Origin: GCA-003244245 sp036378735 | Lineage (GTDB): Bacteria > Actinomycetota > Actinomycetes > Mycobacteriales > Pseudonocardiaceae | Direction: 5' to 3' | DNA: 21,446 nt | Assembly: GCA_036378735.1 (NCBI GenBank) | Contig: DASUVX010000175.1 | Span: 1-21,446, forward strand | Shown here: piece by piece, positions 15,340-21,446 of the stretch | How positions within the stretch are numbered: position 1 is the stretch's first letter | Layout of the letters: every line of letters begins with the position of its first letter | Notes under the pieces: model-generated | What the model was told of the DNA's origin: nothing | The model's database searches: none | The model's input: the letters and a program-made list of their open reading frames with translations, nothing else | Translations under genes and position numbers: made by a program

Positions 15340-15833
15340 CGGTCGGCGGAGACTTGGAGGGCAATGCGCTGCAGCAGGGCCGAAGTCGAGTGATCCTTGG
15401 GATCGCCGCAGATGGCGATCTCGATGCCCAGTTCTCGGTCGATGCATGCCTCGGGCACGCTCGCGGCGGTGTAGTCGGATCCCTTGGCGTGCACGTCAGG
15501 CCGCAACACTCGCAGCGTCGTCTCGAGATCGGCCTCGTCGAATGACGTCACCGCGTCGACGCAGCGCAGCGCCCCGACGATCTCGGCTCGCTCGGCCAGG
15601 GGCATCAGTGGCCGGCCGGGGCCCTTGATGGCCCGCACCGAGGAGTCTGAATTCAGCGCCACGGTGAGAAAATTGCCACGCGACCGGGCGTCTTCGAGAT
15701 ACCGAACATGGCCTGCGTGCAAGATGTCGAAGCAGCCGTTGGCCAGCACGATGCGCCCGATTTCACCGCCGGCCCGCAGCGAGGCCAAACGTTGCGCCAG
15801 CTCATCGCGTGCGGTGAGCCTGCTGCTTCGCAC
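15336..15833 (-). CDS. D-glycero-beta-D-manno-heptose 1-phosphate adenylyltransferase-like (HldE C-terminal type)
   Basis: A 165-residue cytidylyltransferase-fold enzyme that would adenylylate a sugar 1-phosphate (heptose-1-phosphate plus ATP to ADP-heptose). It carries the nucleotidyltransferase HxGH signature in NGCFDILHAGH (32-42), VALNSDSSVRAIKG, the KGSDYT segment and a C-terminal HSTSALLQRI, all matching the C-terminal half of E. coli HldE. It is encoded separately from the kinase, as in organisms with split HldA/HldC-type proteins. The GTG at 15833 lies inside the end of the kinase gene (32-bp overlap); a TTG at residue 16 is a weaker alternative. Kinase and adenylyltransferase together give two of the steps to ADP-heptose; GmhA, GmhB and HldD are not in this window. 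Confidence 0.87.
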   Translation of the reverse strand: MRSSRLTARDELAQRLASLRAGGEIGRIVLANGCFDILHAGHVRYLEDARSRGNFLTVALNSDSSVRAIKGPGRPLMPLAERAEIVGALRCVDAVTSFDEADLETTLRVLRPDVHAKGSDYTAASVPEACIDRELGIEIAICGDPKDHSTSALLQRIALQVSADR

Positions 15834-16854
15834 CGGGCCAGGTTACCGGCGCCACAGTGCCGGCGAGCGCTTTGTCCAGCGCGCCGATGGTGCACACCGC
15901 TGCTCCGTGCTCAAGCACGACGACACCCGACGCGGCATTGGCGATATGCATCGCCTCGACAGCCGGATACCCGGCGGCAAGCGCGAGGGTGAACACCGCG
16001 GCGGCGGTATCGCCGGCCCCGCACACGTCGGTGATCGCGCTCGTTCCCCAGGCTTCGACGACGACACCGTCCGCCGGCAGCCCCGCACCGAACAGGGCCA
16101 TACCGAGATTGCCCCGGGTCACCAGAAGGAACCGGCAGCCGGAATGGTCCAGCAGCGCTTTCGCCGCGTTCGCCAGCTCGCACCGATCGCCAAGACGTTC
16201 AGGTGGGGTGTTCGTGACGCGTGCCAGCTCGTCGACGTTGGGTGTCAGCGCGGTAAGGCCGCCGAAATCGTTCACCTCGCGCCGGGGATCGAACACCACG
16301 ACCTTGCCGGCGCGGGCAAGCTCGCCGGCCGAGACACCGATCTCGGCATCGCAAAGACCGTACTCGTAATCTGAGACGATCACCGCGTCAATCGCAGTGC
16401 CTATCGCGGCGAGCTCGCGGGCGACAGCCGCACGGACTGGTGGTTCGATCGTTCGGTCCGGCTCTCGATCGATGCGCAATACCTGCTGGAGGTTGCGACG
16501 CGGCTCGGCGGCGAGCACCCGGGTCTTGGTCGGCGTCTGGTAGCCGTCGAGCGTGTGGACGCCGCTTGTGTCGACCGACTCCTGGTCCAGAAGTCGCAGC
16601 AGCTCGTCTCCCTGCTCGTCCCGTCCCACGATCCCGAGGACCCGGACACCACTGCCCAGAGCGCGCAGGTTGCGAGCCACGTTGGCGGCGCCGCCGGCAC
16701 CGATCCGCTCACCGGCATGGCGTAACACAATGACCGGAGCTTCCCGAGACAAGCGCCGGGGCTGCGCGTAGATATAGTGATCGGCGATGAGGTCGCCGAC
16801 CACGGCGACATGGAGGTTCGAGAAGTCAGCAAGACGAAATGTCCCATCGGGCAC
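15802..16854 (-). CDS. Heptose-7-phosphate kinase-like PfkB enzyme (HldA / HldE N-terminal type)
   Basis: A 350-residue PfkB/ribokinase-family kinase that would phosphorylate D-glycero-D-manno-heptose 7-phosphate at C1. It follows the E. coli HldE N-terminal domain closely: VAVVGDLIADHYIY (about 16-29), RLSREAPV, GAGGAANVARNL, VSDYEYGL, FDPRREVNDFGG with LTPNVDELARV, and the PfkB signature DVCGAGDTAAAVFTLALAAG with catalytic Asp in GAGD. The GTG at 16854 is preceded by TAGGCT seven bases upstream and no ribosome binding site, suggesting a leaderless transcript. It diverges from, and may overlap, the sulfotransferase-like gene. ADP-heptose is unusual in Gram-positive bacteria outside antibiotic pathways and surface glycans, so this gene is a strong marker for the locus product. 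Confidence 0.88.
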   Translation of the reverse strand: MPDGTFRLADFSNLHVAVVGDLIADHYIYAQPRRLSREAPVIVLRHAGERIGAGGAANVARNLRALGSGVRVLGIVGRDEQGDELLRLLDQESVDTSGVHTLDGYQTPTKTRVLAAEPRRNLQQVLRIDREPDRTIEPPVRAAVARELAAIGTAIDAVIVSDYEYGLCDAEIGVSAGELARAGKVVVFDPRREVNDFGGLTALTPNVDELARVTNTPPERLGDRCELANAAKALLDHSGCRFLLVTRGNLGMALFGAGLPADGVVVEAWGTSAITDVCGAGDTAAAVFTLALAAGYPAVEAMHIANAASGVVVLEHGAAVCTIGALDKALAGTVAPVTWPGAKQQAHRTR

Positions 16855-17612
16855 CAGCCAAAGCCTACGCTGTTGATAGCGACATTGTGCTCGTGAAGCA
16901 GCAAGGGGCGATGCGGACGGGCACCAATCTCGTCAAGTTCGCCCTCGAAGAGAATTTCACCAACGTCCGGGTCCTGGTGAACATCGGACGATGGAAACAC
17001 GCCCCCGCCGATACACCCTTTACCTGGCATGGTGAGAATTGGGAAACGCCGGGCCAGCACCTTGACGTCTCTATGCGAATTTCTGCCACCGAGCTGAGAA
17101 CAGTCCGGGCCGCCGTGGATGCCGGCACGATGAGGTACGCGATCAGCGTAAGGAACGTGTATTCGTGGCTCGTCAGTTACCTGCGCTTCGAGCACTGGTA
17201 CGACGATCCACCGCTTGCCGAGCTCTCCGACCTCGACGACGAGGAAATCATCGCGGCGGTACGGCAGTGGAACCTGCTGTACCGCAGCTACCTCGAGCTG
17301 CTGTCGGACGAGCGCGCTTCGATGCTCTTCCGGCTCGAGGATCTCCACACCGCGTTCGGCGCGACCCTGGACCGTAGCCGGCTGTTGTGGGGGCTGCGGC
17401 GGCGTCACGGAAGCTACGTCGACCCGCAACGGTACTTGCGCGCCGGGATCGACGGGCAAAGCCGCTCCCAATTGCTGGAGCCTTCCCCGTTTGACAAGAA
17501 CAGCCACCACCCCGACGCGCGTCTTGGCGAACTAGACGGATCAGTGCTGGATCTGGTTCGCACCGCCGTTGATACCGATGTCGTGCAAGCGTACGGATAC
17601 CAGGTGGTGTGA
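16839..17612 (+). CDS. Sulfotransferase-like P-loop protein
   Basis: A 257-residue protein if read from the ATG at 16839. It has a P-loop-like phosphosulfate (5'-PSB) motif, VKQQGAMRTGTNLVKFAL (about 19-36), and a 3'-PB-like motif VRNVYSWLVSYLRF (104-117), both as in PAPS-dependent sulfotransferases. WNLLYRSYLELL and FRLEDL also fit the family. GTG codons at 16887 and 16893 would start the protein just before the P-loop and avoid the 16-bp overlap with the divergent kinase, so the start is uncertain. The next gene begins 1 bp after its stop. It probably transfers sulfate to a hydroxyl on the locus product. The loop sequence is less canonical than in the second sulfotransferase, so a related P-loop role is possible. 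Confidence 0.7.
   Translation: MSHRAPAKAYAVDSDIVLVKQQGAMRTGTNLVKFALEENFTNVRVLVNIGRWKHAPADTPFTWHGENWETPGQHLDVSMRISATELRTVRAAVDAGTMRYAISVRNVYSWLVSYLRFEHWYDDPPLAELSDLDDEEIIAAVRQWNLLYRSYLELLSDERASMLFRLEDLHTAFGATLDRSRLLWGLRRRHGSYVDPQRYLRAGIDGQSRSQLLEPSPFDKNSHHPDARLGELDGSVLDLVRTAVDTDVVQAYGYQVV
16862..16867 (-). promoter_or_regulatory. Candidate -10 box of a leaderless heptokinase promoter
   Basis: On the minus strand TAGGCT is followed by seven bases and then the GTG at 16854. The hexamer and spacing nearly repeat those at pheA. The site lies within the N-terminal coding region of the divergent sulfotransferase-like gene if that gene starts at 16839. A possible plus-strand -10 (TATAGT, 16773-16778) lies inside the kinase gene and could serve the opposite operon. 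Confidence 0.4.
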
Positions 17613-17613
17613 C

Positions 17614-18702
17614 ATGACGGTGCGCGTTCTCATCGCACGTCCCGATCATCTCGGGGATGTACTTTTGACGCTGCCGGCGGCGACGGCATTCCGCGCGGCC
17701 TTTCCCGGAACCCATCTGGCACTCCTGCTTTCCCCGTCAACGGCGGACGTCGCTCGCCGTTGCCCTGATGTCGACGAAACCTTGGTGCTGCCCTTTCCGC
17801 CGCTGGGCGCGCTGCCTGCGGTCACTGACTGGGATGAGGTGGCTCGCGCCAATGCGAACGCGCTGCGGGATCGCTTCGATGTCGCCGTGCTATGCCGCCC
17901 GGACGACCCGTGGTCCGGGACCTTGACGAAGCTGGCGGAAATCCCCATCCGGATCGGCTATGCGGTGCCCGGGATGGCGCGTTTCCTGACTCATGCCGTC
18001 GAGCTCCACGAGGAGAACCACGTCGTCATCCAGACGCTGCGGCTCATAGAGGAAGCCGCCCGCTGCCTTGGCCTGACCGCAGCCGGGCGCAACGGTGTGC
18101 GTGCCGCTGTTCTCAGCAGAGCATCGGTACCCTTCGTACCTTCTGAGGAAGAAGAGACTCTCGTCCGGAGCGTCCTGTCGGAAATGCCCTCCGCTGGGCC
18201 GGAACCAATCGTGTTCCAACCGGGGTCCGGATGGCCGCTGAAGAACTGGGACCCGGCCCGGTGGGGACGGCTGGGAATCGAAATGCGGCGCCGGTACGGG
18301 ATAACACCCCTGGTGCCGGGCGGGCCCGGAGAGGACGCGCTGGTGCAAGCGATCGTGGACTCCAGCGATGCCTCGTGCCTCGGCTTGGCGGGGCGGCTTA
18401 CAGTCGGGGCGTTGGCTGCGCTGTACCGGCGGTCATTGCTGGTCGTCGGTATCGATAGCGGTCCACTCCATCTGGCCGCGATGGTCGGCACCCCAGTCGT
18501 CGGGCTCTACGGACCGCTGCCTGTCCGGCAATGGGCCCCGTGGTCCGCGCCGGAGCGGTACCGGCTCGCCCGGGTATCCCTTCCCTGCAGCCCCTGCGAC
18601 TGCATCTTCGACCCACCCTGCGGGATACCGCTGAACCCGCCGTGTATGGCCGGCATCACCGTGGACGCGGTGCTGGCCGCCTGTTCGGAGCTGCTGCCAT
18701 GA
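17614..18702 (+). CDS. Glycosyltransferase family 9 (ADP-heptosyltransferase-like)
   Basis: A 362-residue GT-B enzyme of family 9, the lipopolysaccharide heptosyltransferase family. Diagnostic parts are RPDHLGDVLLTLPA (9-22) with the catalytic-base Asp11 or Asp15 region, FQPGSGWPLKNWDPARWG (201-218), GIDSGPLHLAAMVGTPVVGLYGP (279-301), and the C-terminal cysteine set CSPCDC...C...PCMAGI (325-348), usual in HldE-pathway transferases. The ATG at 17614 follows the upstream stop by 1 bp, and its own stop overlaps the next ATG. Actinomycetes lack LPS, so together with the heptokinase and adenylyltransferase this enzyme most likely puts an ADP-derived heptose onto a natural product or surface glycan. 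The acceptor is unknown. Confidence 0.9.
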   Translation: MTVRVLIARPDHLGDVLLTLPAATAFRAAFPGTHLALLLSPSTADVARRCPDVDETLVLPFPPLGALPAVTDWDEVARANANALRDRFDVAVLCRPDDPWSGTLTKLAEIPIRIGYAVPGMARFLTHAVELHEENHVVIQTLRLIEEAARCLGLTAAGRNGVRAAVLSRASVPFVPSEEEETLVRSVLSEMPSAGPEPIVFQPGSGWPLKNWDPARWGRLGIEMRRRYGITPLVPGGPGEDALVQAIVDSSDASCLGLAGRLTVGALAALYRRSLLVVGIDSGPLHLAAMVGTPVVGLYGPLPVRQWAPWSAPERYRLARVSLPCSPCDCIFDPPCGIPLNPPCMAGITVDAVLAACSELLP

Positions 18703-19553
18703 GCGCAGCGAAATCCGAGCACATGCAGCCGAGCTTTTTCATCATCGGCGCCAACAAGTGCGGCACGTCGTCTCTGTACCGGTACCTCCTCGCCAATCCG
18801 GGGGTGCTGCCGTGCGCCAAGAAGGAGCCGGACTTCTTCGGGCAGCATTCCCCTGATTACATCGCTGCCCACATCGACGAGTATTTCGCGCTGTTCCCGA
18901 CGTGCGACTACCGCGGGCCGCTTACGTTCCAGTGGGAGGCCTCGGACGAGGCCGTCACCTCGAGCGCGACGACCATCGTCGTCGATCGGCGGCCGGATAA
19001 GCACTACATCACCGGGGAGGCGAGTGCCAATACCTTTCACGACGTCGCACCGTCACTGCTGTACCGGTACCTGCCCGACGTCAAGCTCATCGTATTACTG
19101 CGCAATCCGGTAGAACGCGCCTATTCACACCATCGCATGTACCGGCGTTTCGCAGACGCCGGGCATGACGTGGGCGTCGAGGTCGGCGATTTCGAGGCCG
19201 ACATCCGAGCCGAAATGGCGGCCCATGGGCGGGGCGAGCGGACCGTGTACATCGGCCCGGGTATGTATGTCGACCTGTTGCGCGGATGGGTCGAGACCTA
19301 TGGCGCGGACAACGTGAAGGTATTCGTTACCGAGGATCTCGGTCGGCTCCGAACCGCCCAGCAGATCATGGCGGAGCTCGGGGATTATTTACGGCTGCCC
19401 ACCCATGACTACGCCGATATCCTGGCGCGGCGTTTCAACCGCGCAAGCCCGGCGAGCATCGCCTCGACGGTCCGTTCGTCACTGGCGGATTTCTACCGTC
19501 CTCATAACGCTCGGCTGCAGGAGTACCTGGGGCGCGAGCTGGACTGGGACTGA
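18699..19553 (+). CDS. PAPS-dependent sulfotransferase
   Basis: A 284-residue carbohydrate-type sulfotransferase. The 5'-phosphosulfate loop is IIGANKCGTSSLYRYL (15-30), followed by the typical KKEPDFF segment (41-47). The 3'-phosphate-binding motif is VLLRNPVERAYSHHRMY (132-148) with Arg135 and Ser143. GPGMYVDLLRGWVETYGADNVKVFVTEDL matches the later part of the Sulfotransfer_1 family, to which NodH-like and heparan sulfotransferases belong. The ATG at 18699 gives a 4-bp ATGA overlap with the GT9 gene. Two TTA codons (19095 and 19389) are present. Linkage to the heptosyltransferase suggests that the sulfate goes on a sugar. PAPS supply is not encoded here. Confidence 0.9.
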   Translation: MSAAKSEHMQPSFFIIGANKCGTSSLYRYLLANPGVLPCAKKEPDFFGQHSPDYIAAHIDEYFALFPTCDYRGPLTFQWEASDEAVTSSATTIVVDRRPDKHYITGEASANTFHDVAPSLLYRYLPDVKLIVLLRNPVERAYSHHRMYRRFADAGHDVGVEVGDFEADIRAEMAAHGRGERTVYIGPGMYVDLLRGWVETYGADNVKVFVTEDLGRLRTAQQIMAELGDYLRLPTHDYADILARRFNRASPASIASTVRSSLADFYRPHNARLQEYLGRELDWD

Positions 19554-19583
19554 GAACTGTCAGGCGACGAACTATCAGGCGAC
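19554..19583. repeat. 15-bp tandem duplication at a convergent gene junction
   Basis: GAACTGTCAGGCGAC (19554-19568) is followed directly by GAACTATCAGGCGAC (19569-19583), differing at one base. It begins right after the sulfotransferase stop, and the second copy contains the stop and last codons of the minus-strand GTP cyclohydrolase fusion. No terminator hairpin is evident in the 21-bp gap. It looks like a slippage duplication of the fusion gene's 3' end. Confidence 0.75.
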
Positions 19584-20882
19584 GTCCCAGGCCGTGATGA
19601 CGTCGTCCGGGGTGACATGCATGCACCTGTTGCGCAGCGAGATGCCCTGGGTCATCCGGGCAACCCCGAGGTCGCCCACCGCCTCGATCCCGGTACCGAT
19701 GATCTTCGCAGCGGTGCCGACGACGATGCGGTCGACCAGCCGGGCACCGAGCAGTGACGTGATCAGTCGTGCGCCACCCTCGACCAGCAGGGTCCGCACG
19801 CCGAGCTCCCGCAGCACCCGCAGCGCCGCGGGCAGGTCGACTCCGGCCGGGCCCGCCGGGACCACCCGGATCCCGGCGCCCAGCGCCCGGAGCTGATCCC
19901 GAGCGCTCTGGGCGGCCCGGTCGGTGGTGAGCACCACGGTGACCGGATCCCCGTGCAGCACCCGTGCTGTGGACGGCATCCGCAGTGTGGAGTCGACGAC
20001 GACCCGCAGCGGTGACGTGCCCGGCACGAGCGCAACGATCAGCCGCGGATCATCCCGCAGCACAGTGCCCACGCCAACCATCACCGCATCGCAGGCCGCC
20101 CTCAAGGCGTGGGAGACGCAGCGCTCTTCCCGGCCACGCAGCGACATCGAGTCACCAACGGCGGTCGCAATGCGCCCGTCGAGGGTTTGGGCGTAGCTCA
20201 ACACCACGTACGGTCGGTCGGTTGGCGGGTCTACTCGGCCGAGCAGGCCGGTAACGTCCGGGGGCGCCGCGGGCGCGACGTCGGGCACCTGCCCGGTGGG
20301 CTCGACGTGGCCTAGCCGCCGTTGCTTGGTGCGCAGGTAGTCGAGGTTGCGGTAGTGCGCCGCGGTCTGCAGCGGCTCCATCCGCTCGACCGTGACGCCC
20401 GCCGCGCGCAGGCCGCGCACCTTGGCGGGATTATTGGTGAGCAGCCGCACCGAGTCGACGCGGACGGCGTGCAGCACCGCGGCGGCATCGTCGTAGCTGC
20501 GGGCGTCGATCGGGAGCCCGAGCCGGCGGTTGGCGTCCAAGGTGTCGGCACCGTGGTCCTGCTCGACATATGCCCGCAGCTTGTTGACCAGCCCCACGCC
20601 GCGGCCCTCATGCCCGGTGGCGTACACCAGCAGCCCGCGTCCCTCGGTCGCGATCCTGCGCAGCGCGAGGCGAAGCTGGACACCGCAATCGCATCGCAGC
20701 GAACCGAGGGCATCGCCGGTCAGGCACTCGGAGTGCAACCGGGTCAGGACGCTACCCCGACCCGTGACCTCGCCCTTGATCAGTGCGAGATAGACGAGCC
20801 CGGAGGAGACCTCGAAAGCCCTGGCCTGGAACTCACCGAATTGGGTAGGCAGGGCTACCCTGGCCAACTCAACGCATACCAT
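19575..20882 (-). CDS. GTP cyclohydrolase II fused to a RibD-type pyrimidine reductase
   Basis: A 435-residue fusion. Residues 1 to about 200 are GTP cyclohydrolase II: HSECLTGDALGSLRCDCG gives zinc ligands Cys53, Cys64 and Cys66, HEGRGVGLVNKLRAY ends in the important Tyr105, and Arg128 and LLTNNPAK are kept. From about 222 it is a RibD C-terminal reductase (RPYVVLSYAQTLDGRIA, DAVMVGVGTVLRDDPRL, LLVEGGARLITSLL). No DHBP synthase or deaminase domain is present. GTP would become the 2,5-diamino-6-ribosylamino-pyrimidinone phosphate and then be reduced to the ribityl form without deamination. Actinobacterial housekeeping riboflavin genes normally use RibBA and full RibD, and no FMN riboswitch fits in the 53-bp upstream gap, so a specialised role is likely. 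Confidence 0.92.
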   Translation of the reverse strand: MVCVELARVALPTQFGEFQARAFEVSSGLVYLALIKGEVTGRGSVLTRLHSECLTGDALGSLRCDCGVQLRLALRRIATEGRGLLVYATGHEGRGVGLVNKLRAYVEQDHGADTLDANRRLGLPIDARSYDDAAAVLHAVRVDSVRLLTNNPAKVRGLRAAGVTVERMEPLQTAAHYRNLDYLRTKQRRLGHVEPTGQVPDVAPAAPPDVTGLLGRVDPPTDRPYVVLSYAQTLDGRIATAVGDSMSLRGREERCVSHALRAACDAVMVGVGTVLRDDPRLIVALVPGTSPLRVVVDSTLRMPSTARVLHGDPVTVVLTTDRAAQSARDQLRALGAGIRVVPAGPAGVDLPAALRVLRELGVRTLLVEGGARLITSLLGARLVDRIVVGTAAKIIGTGIEAVGDLGVARMTQGISLRNRCMHVTPDDVITAWDVA

Positions 20883-20935
20883 CCATCCAGCTCCGGTCGA
20901 CGAAACGTCGCGGATCTCTCTAACGTGAGAATATC
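20883..20935. promoter_or_regulatory. Divergent promoter region with a short palindrome
   Basis: This 53-bp gap separates the divergent cyclohydrolase-reductase fusion and FkbM-like genes. CGACG-AAA-CGTCG (20898-20910) is a perfect 5-bp inverted repeat that could be an operator. TAACGT (20921-20926) fits the TANNNT -10 pattern for the plus-strand gene and would put the transcript start next to the ATG at 20936. The minus-strand promoter is not obvious. The gap is too short for an FMN riboswitch. Confidence 0.35.
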
Positions 20936-21446
20936 ATGTTATTAGAGCGAATCCGGCGTCGAGGCATCGCGATGCCGTGGCCGTTGCGCGCGGCCGGGCG
21001 GCGGATGATGCGCGCGCTGGTCCGCAGGCTGCCCCGCCCGGTGGCCGACCGGCTGCGAACTTCACCGCCGGCACCCGCGACCATCCTGCCGGGTCGTCTG
21101 CGCCGCGTGCTGCTGACCGCGCTGCGCCATGGCGGGATACCCGCGACGGTCCAGACGTTCCAGCTCGCAGACAATCCGGCATGCTCGTTCGCCAGCGCGG
21201 ATTCGTTGGTCCTGGCCCAGCTGTACTGGTTCGGCGAGCAGGGCTGGGAGCCCGAGCTGCTGCCTTGGTGGCGGTACCTGTGCCGCCACTCCTCGACGGT
21301 CCTGGAGCTGGGAACCAACGTCGGGTACTGGATCGTGCAGGGAATGCGGGCCGCGCCCGGCGTCCGGTACACGGCGGTTGAGCCACACCCGACCTCGTTA
21401 GCGCTGTGCCGTGCCAACCTTGGCCTCAACGGGATCACCTCGGTCA
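20936..21446 (+). CDS. FkbM-family methyltransferase (partial, runs off the window)
   Basis: The first 170 residues of a protein that continues past the right edge. After an arginine-rich, poorly conserved N-terminus (about 1-65) comes the class I methyltransferase core in FkbM style: STVLELGTNVGYWIVQGMRA (about 124-143), then YTAVEPHPTSLALCRANLGLNGI, where the Glu binds SAM ribose and N-xx-LN is typical of FkbM. FkbM enzymes O-methylate sugars or macrolides. With the ATG at 20936, codons 2 and 3 are both TTA. An in-frame ATG at 20972 with GAGG seven bases upstream would exclude them, so the start is unsettled. It belongs to the tailoring set of the locus. Confidence 0.8.
   Translation, partial: MLLERIRRRGIAMPWPLRAAGRRMMRALVRRLPRPVADRLRTSPPAPATILPGRLRRVLLTALRHGGIPATVQTFQLADNPACSFASADSLVLAQLYWFGEQGWEPELLPWWRYLCRHSSTVLELGTNVGYWIVQGMRAAPGVRYTAVEPHPTSLALCRANLGLNGITSV

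Noticed and set aside
14072..15364. Long minus-strand reading frame of 430 codons
   Set aside because: It runs through the 3' part of the cyclase/AAA gene and the methyltransferase in other frames, has no recognisable motif and is arginine/proline-rich, as expected of a high-GC shadow frame.
20883..20935. Possible FMN riboswitch before the cyclohydrolase-reductase gene
   Set aside because: The gap is 53 bp, far shorter than an FMN aptamer, and no conserved aptamer segments are visible.
4733..21446. LPS biosynthesis locus, suggested by heptose genes and GT9
   Set aside because: Composition, gene families and the neighbouring genes are actinobacterial; no lipid A or core genes are present.

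Overview
The window is high-GC DNA with very short intergenic gaps, ATGA/GTGA stop-start overlaps, many GTG starts and two probable leaderless promoters. It comes from an actinomycete; gene content and order suggest Pseudonocardiales, but that lineage call is inference. No tRNA, rRNA, CRISPR array, integrase or transposase is visible.

Region 1 (1-4698) looks like conserved chromosomal housekeeping sequence. It holds the 3' end of a DUF5926-like gene, a CPBP-family membrane protein, two small membrane proteins (the second DUF3817), a conserved protein of unknown function, prephenate dehydratase (pheA) and a histidine-phosphatase/phosphoglycerate-mutase-like protein. It carries a perfect 31-bp inverted repeat between two convergent genes and a five-copy 21/22-bp tandem repeat upstream of pheA.

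Region 2 (4733 to the window end) is an accessory, probably biosynthetic, locus. An MFS exporter diverges from a seven-gene, translationally coupled operon (6190-14404): two GT4-type glycosyltransferases, two SAM methyltransferase-like proteins, a YdjC/ChbG-type deacetylase, a 6-pyruvoyltetrahydropterin-synthase (PTPS) homologue that has lost its catalytic and zinc residues, and a large zinc-ribbon/class III cyclase/AAA/TPR protein. A perfect 19-bp inverted repeat separates this operon from a convergent minus-strand operon of heptokinase (HldA type), heptose-1-phosphate adenylyltransferase (HldE C-terminal type) and a methyltransferase. Divergent from that is a plus-strand operon with a sulfotransferase-like protein, a GT9 heptosyltransferase-like enzyme and a second sulfotransferase. 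A GTP cyclohydrolase II fused to a RibD-type reductase (no deaminase domain) and a divergent, truncated FkbM-type methyltransferase close the window.

My reading is that the locus makes an exported, decorated small molecule or glycan. The GTP cyclohydrolase II-reductase fusion would supply a GTP-derived ribityl-diaminopyrimidine phosphate, and the PTPS-like protein would act on, or bind, a pterin- or pyrimidine-like intermediate. The kinase and adenylyltransferase would supply an ADP-heptose for the GT9 enzyme, while GT4 enzymes, the deacetylase, methyltransferases and sulfotransferases tailor the product. A catalytically dead PTPS homologue (SCO6650) and a divergent GTP cyclohydrolase II (SCO6655) lie close together in Streptomyces coelicolor, so the core pairing has a partly characterised parallel. 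I know of no described pathway that combines it with ADP-heptose supply and sulfation. Function is inferred from gene families and context only.
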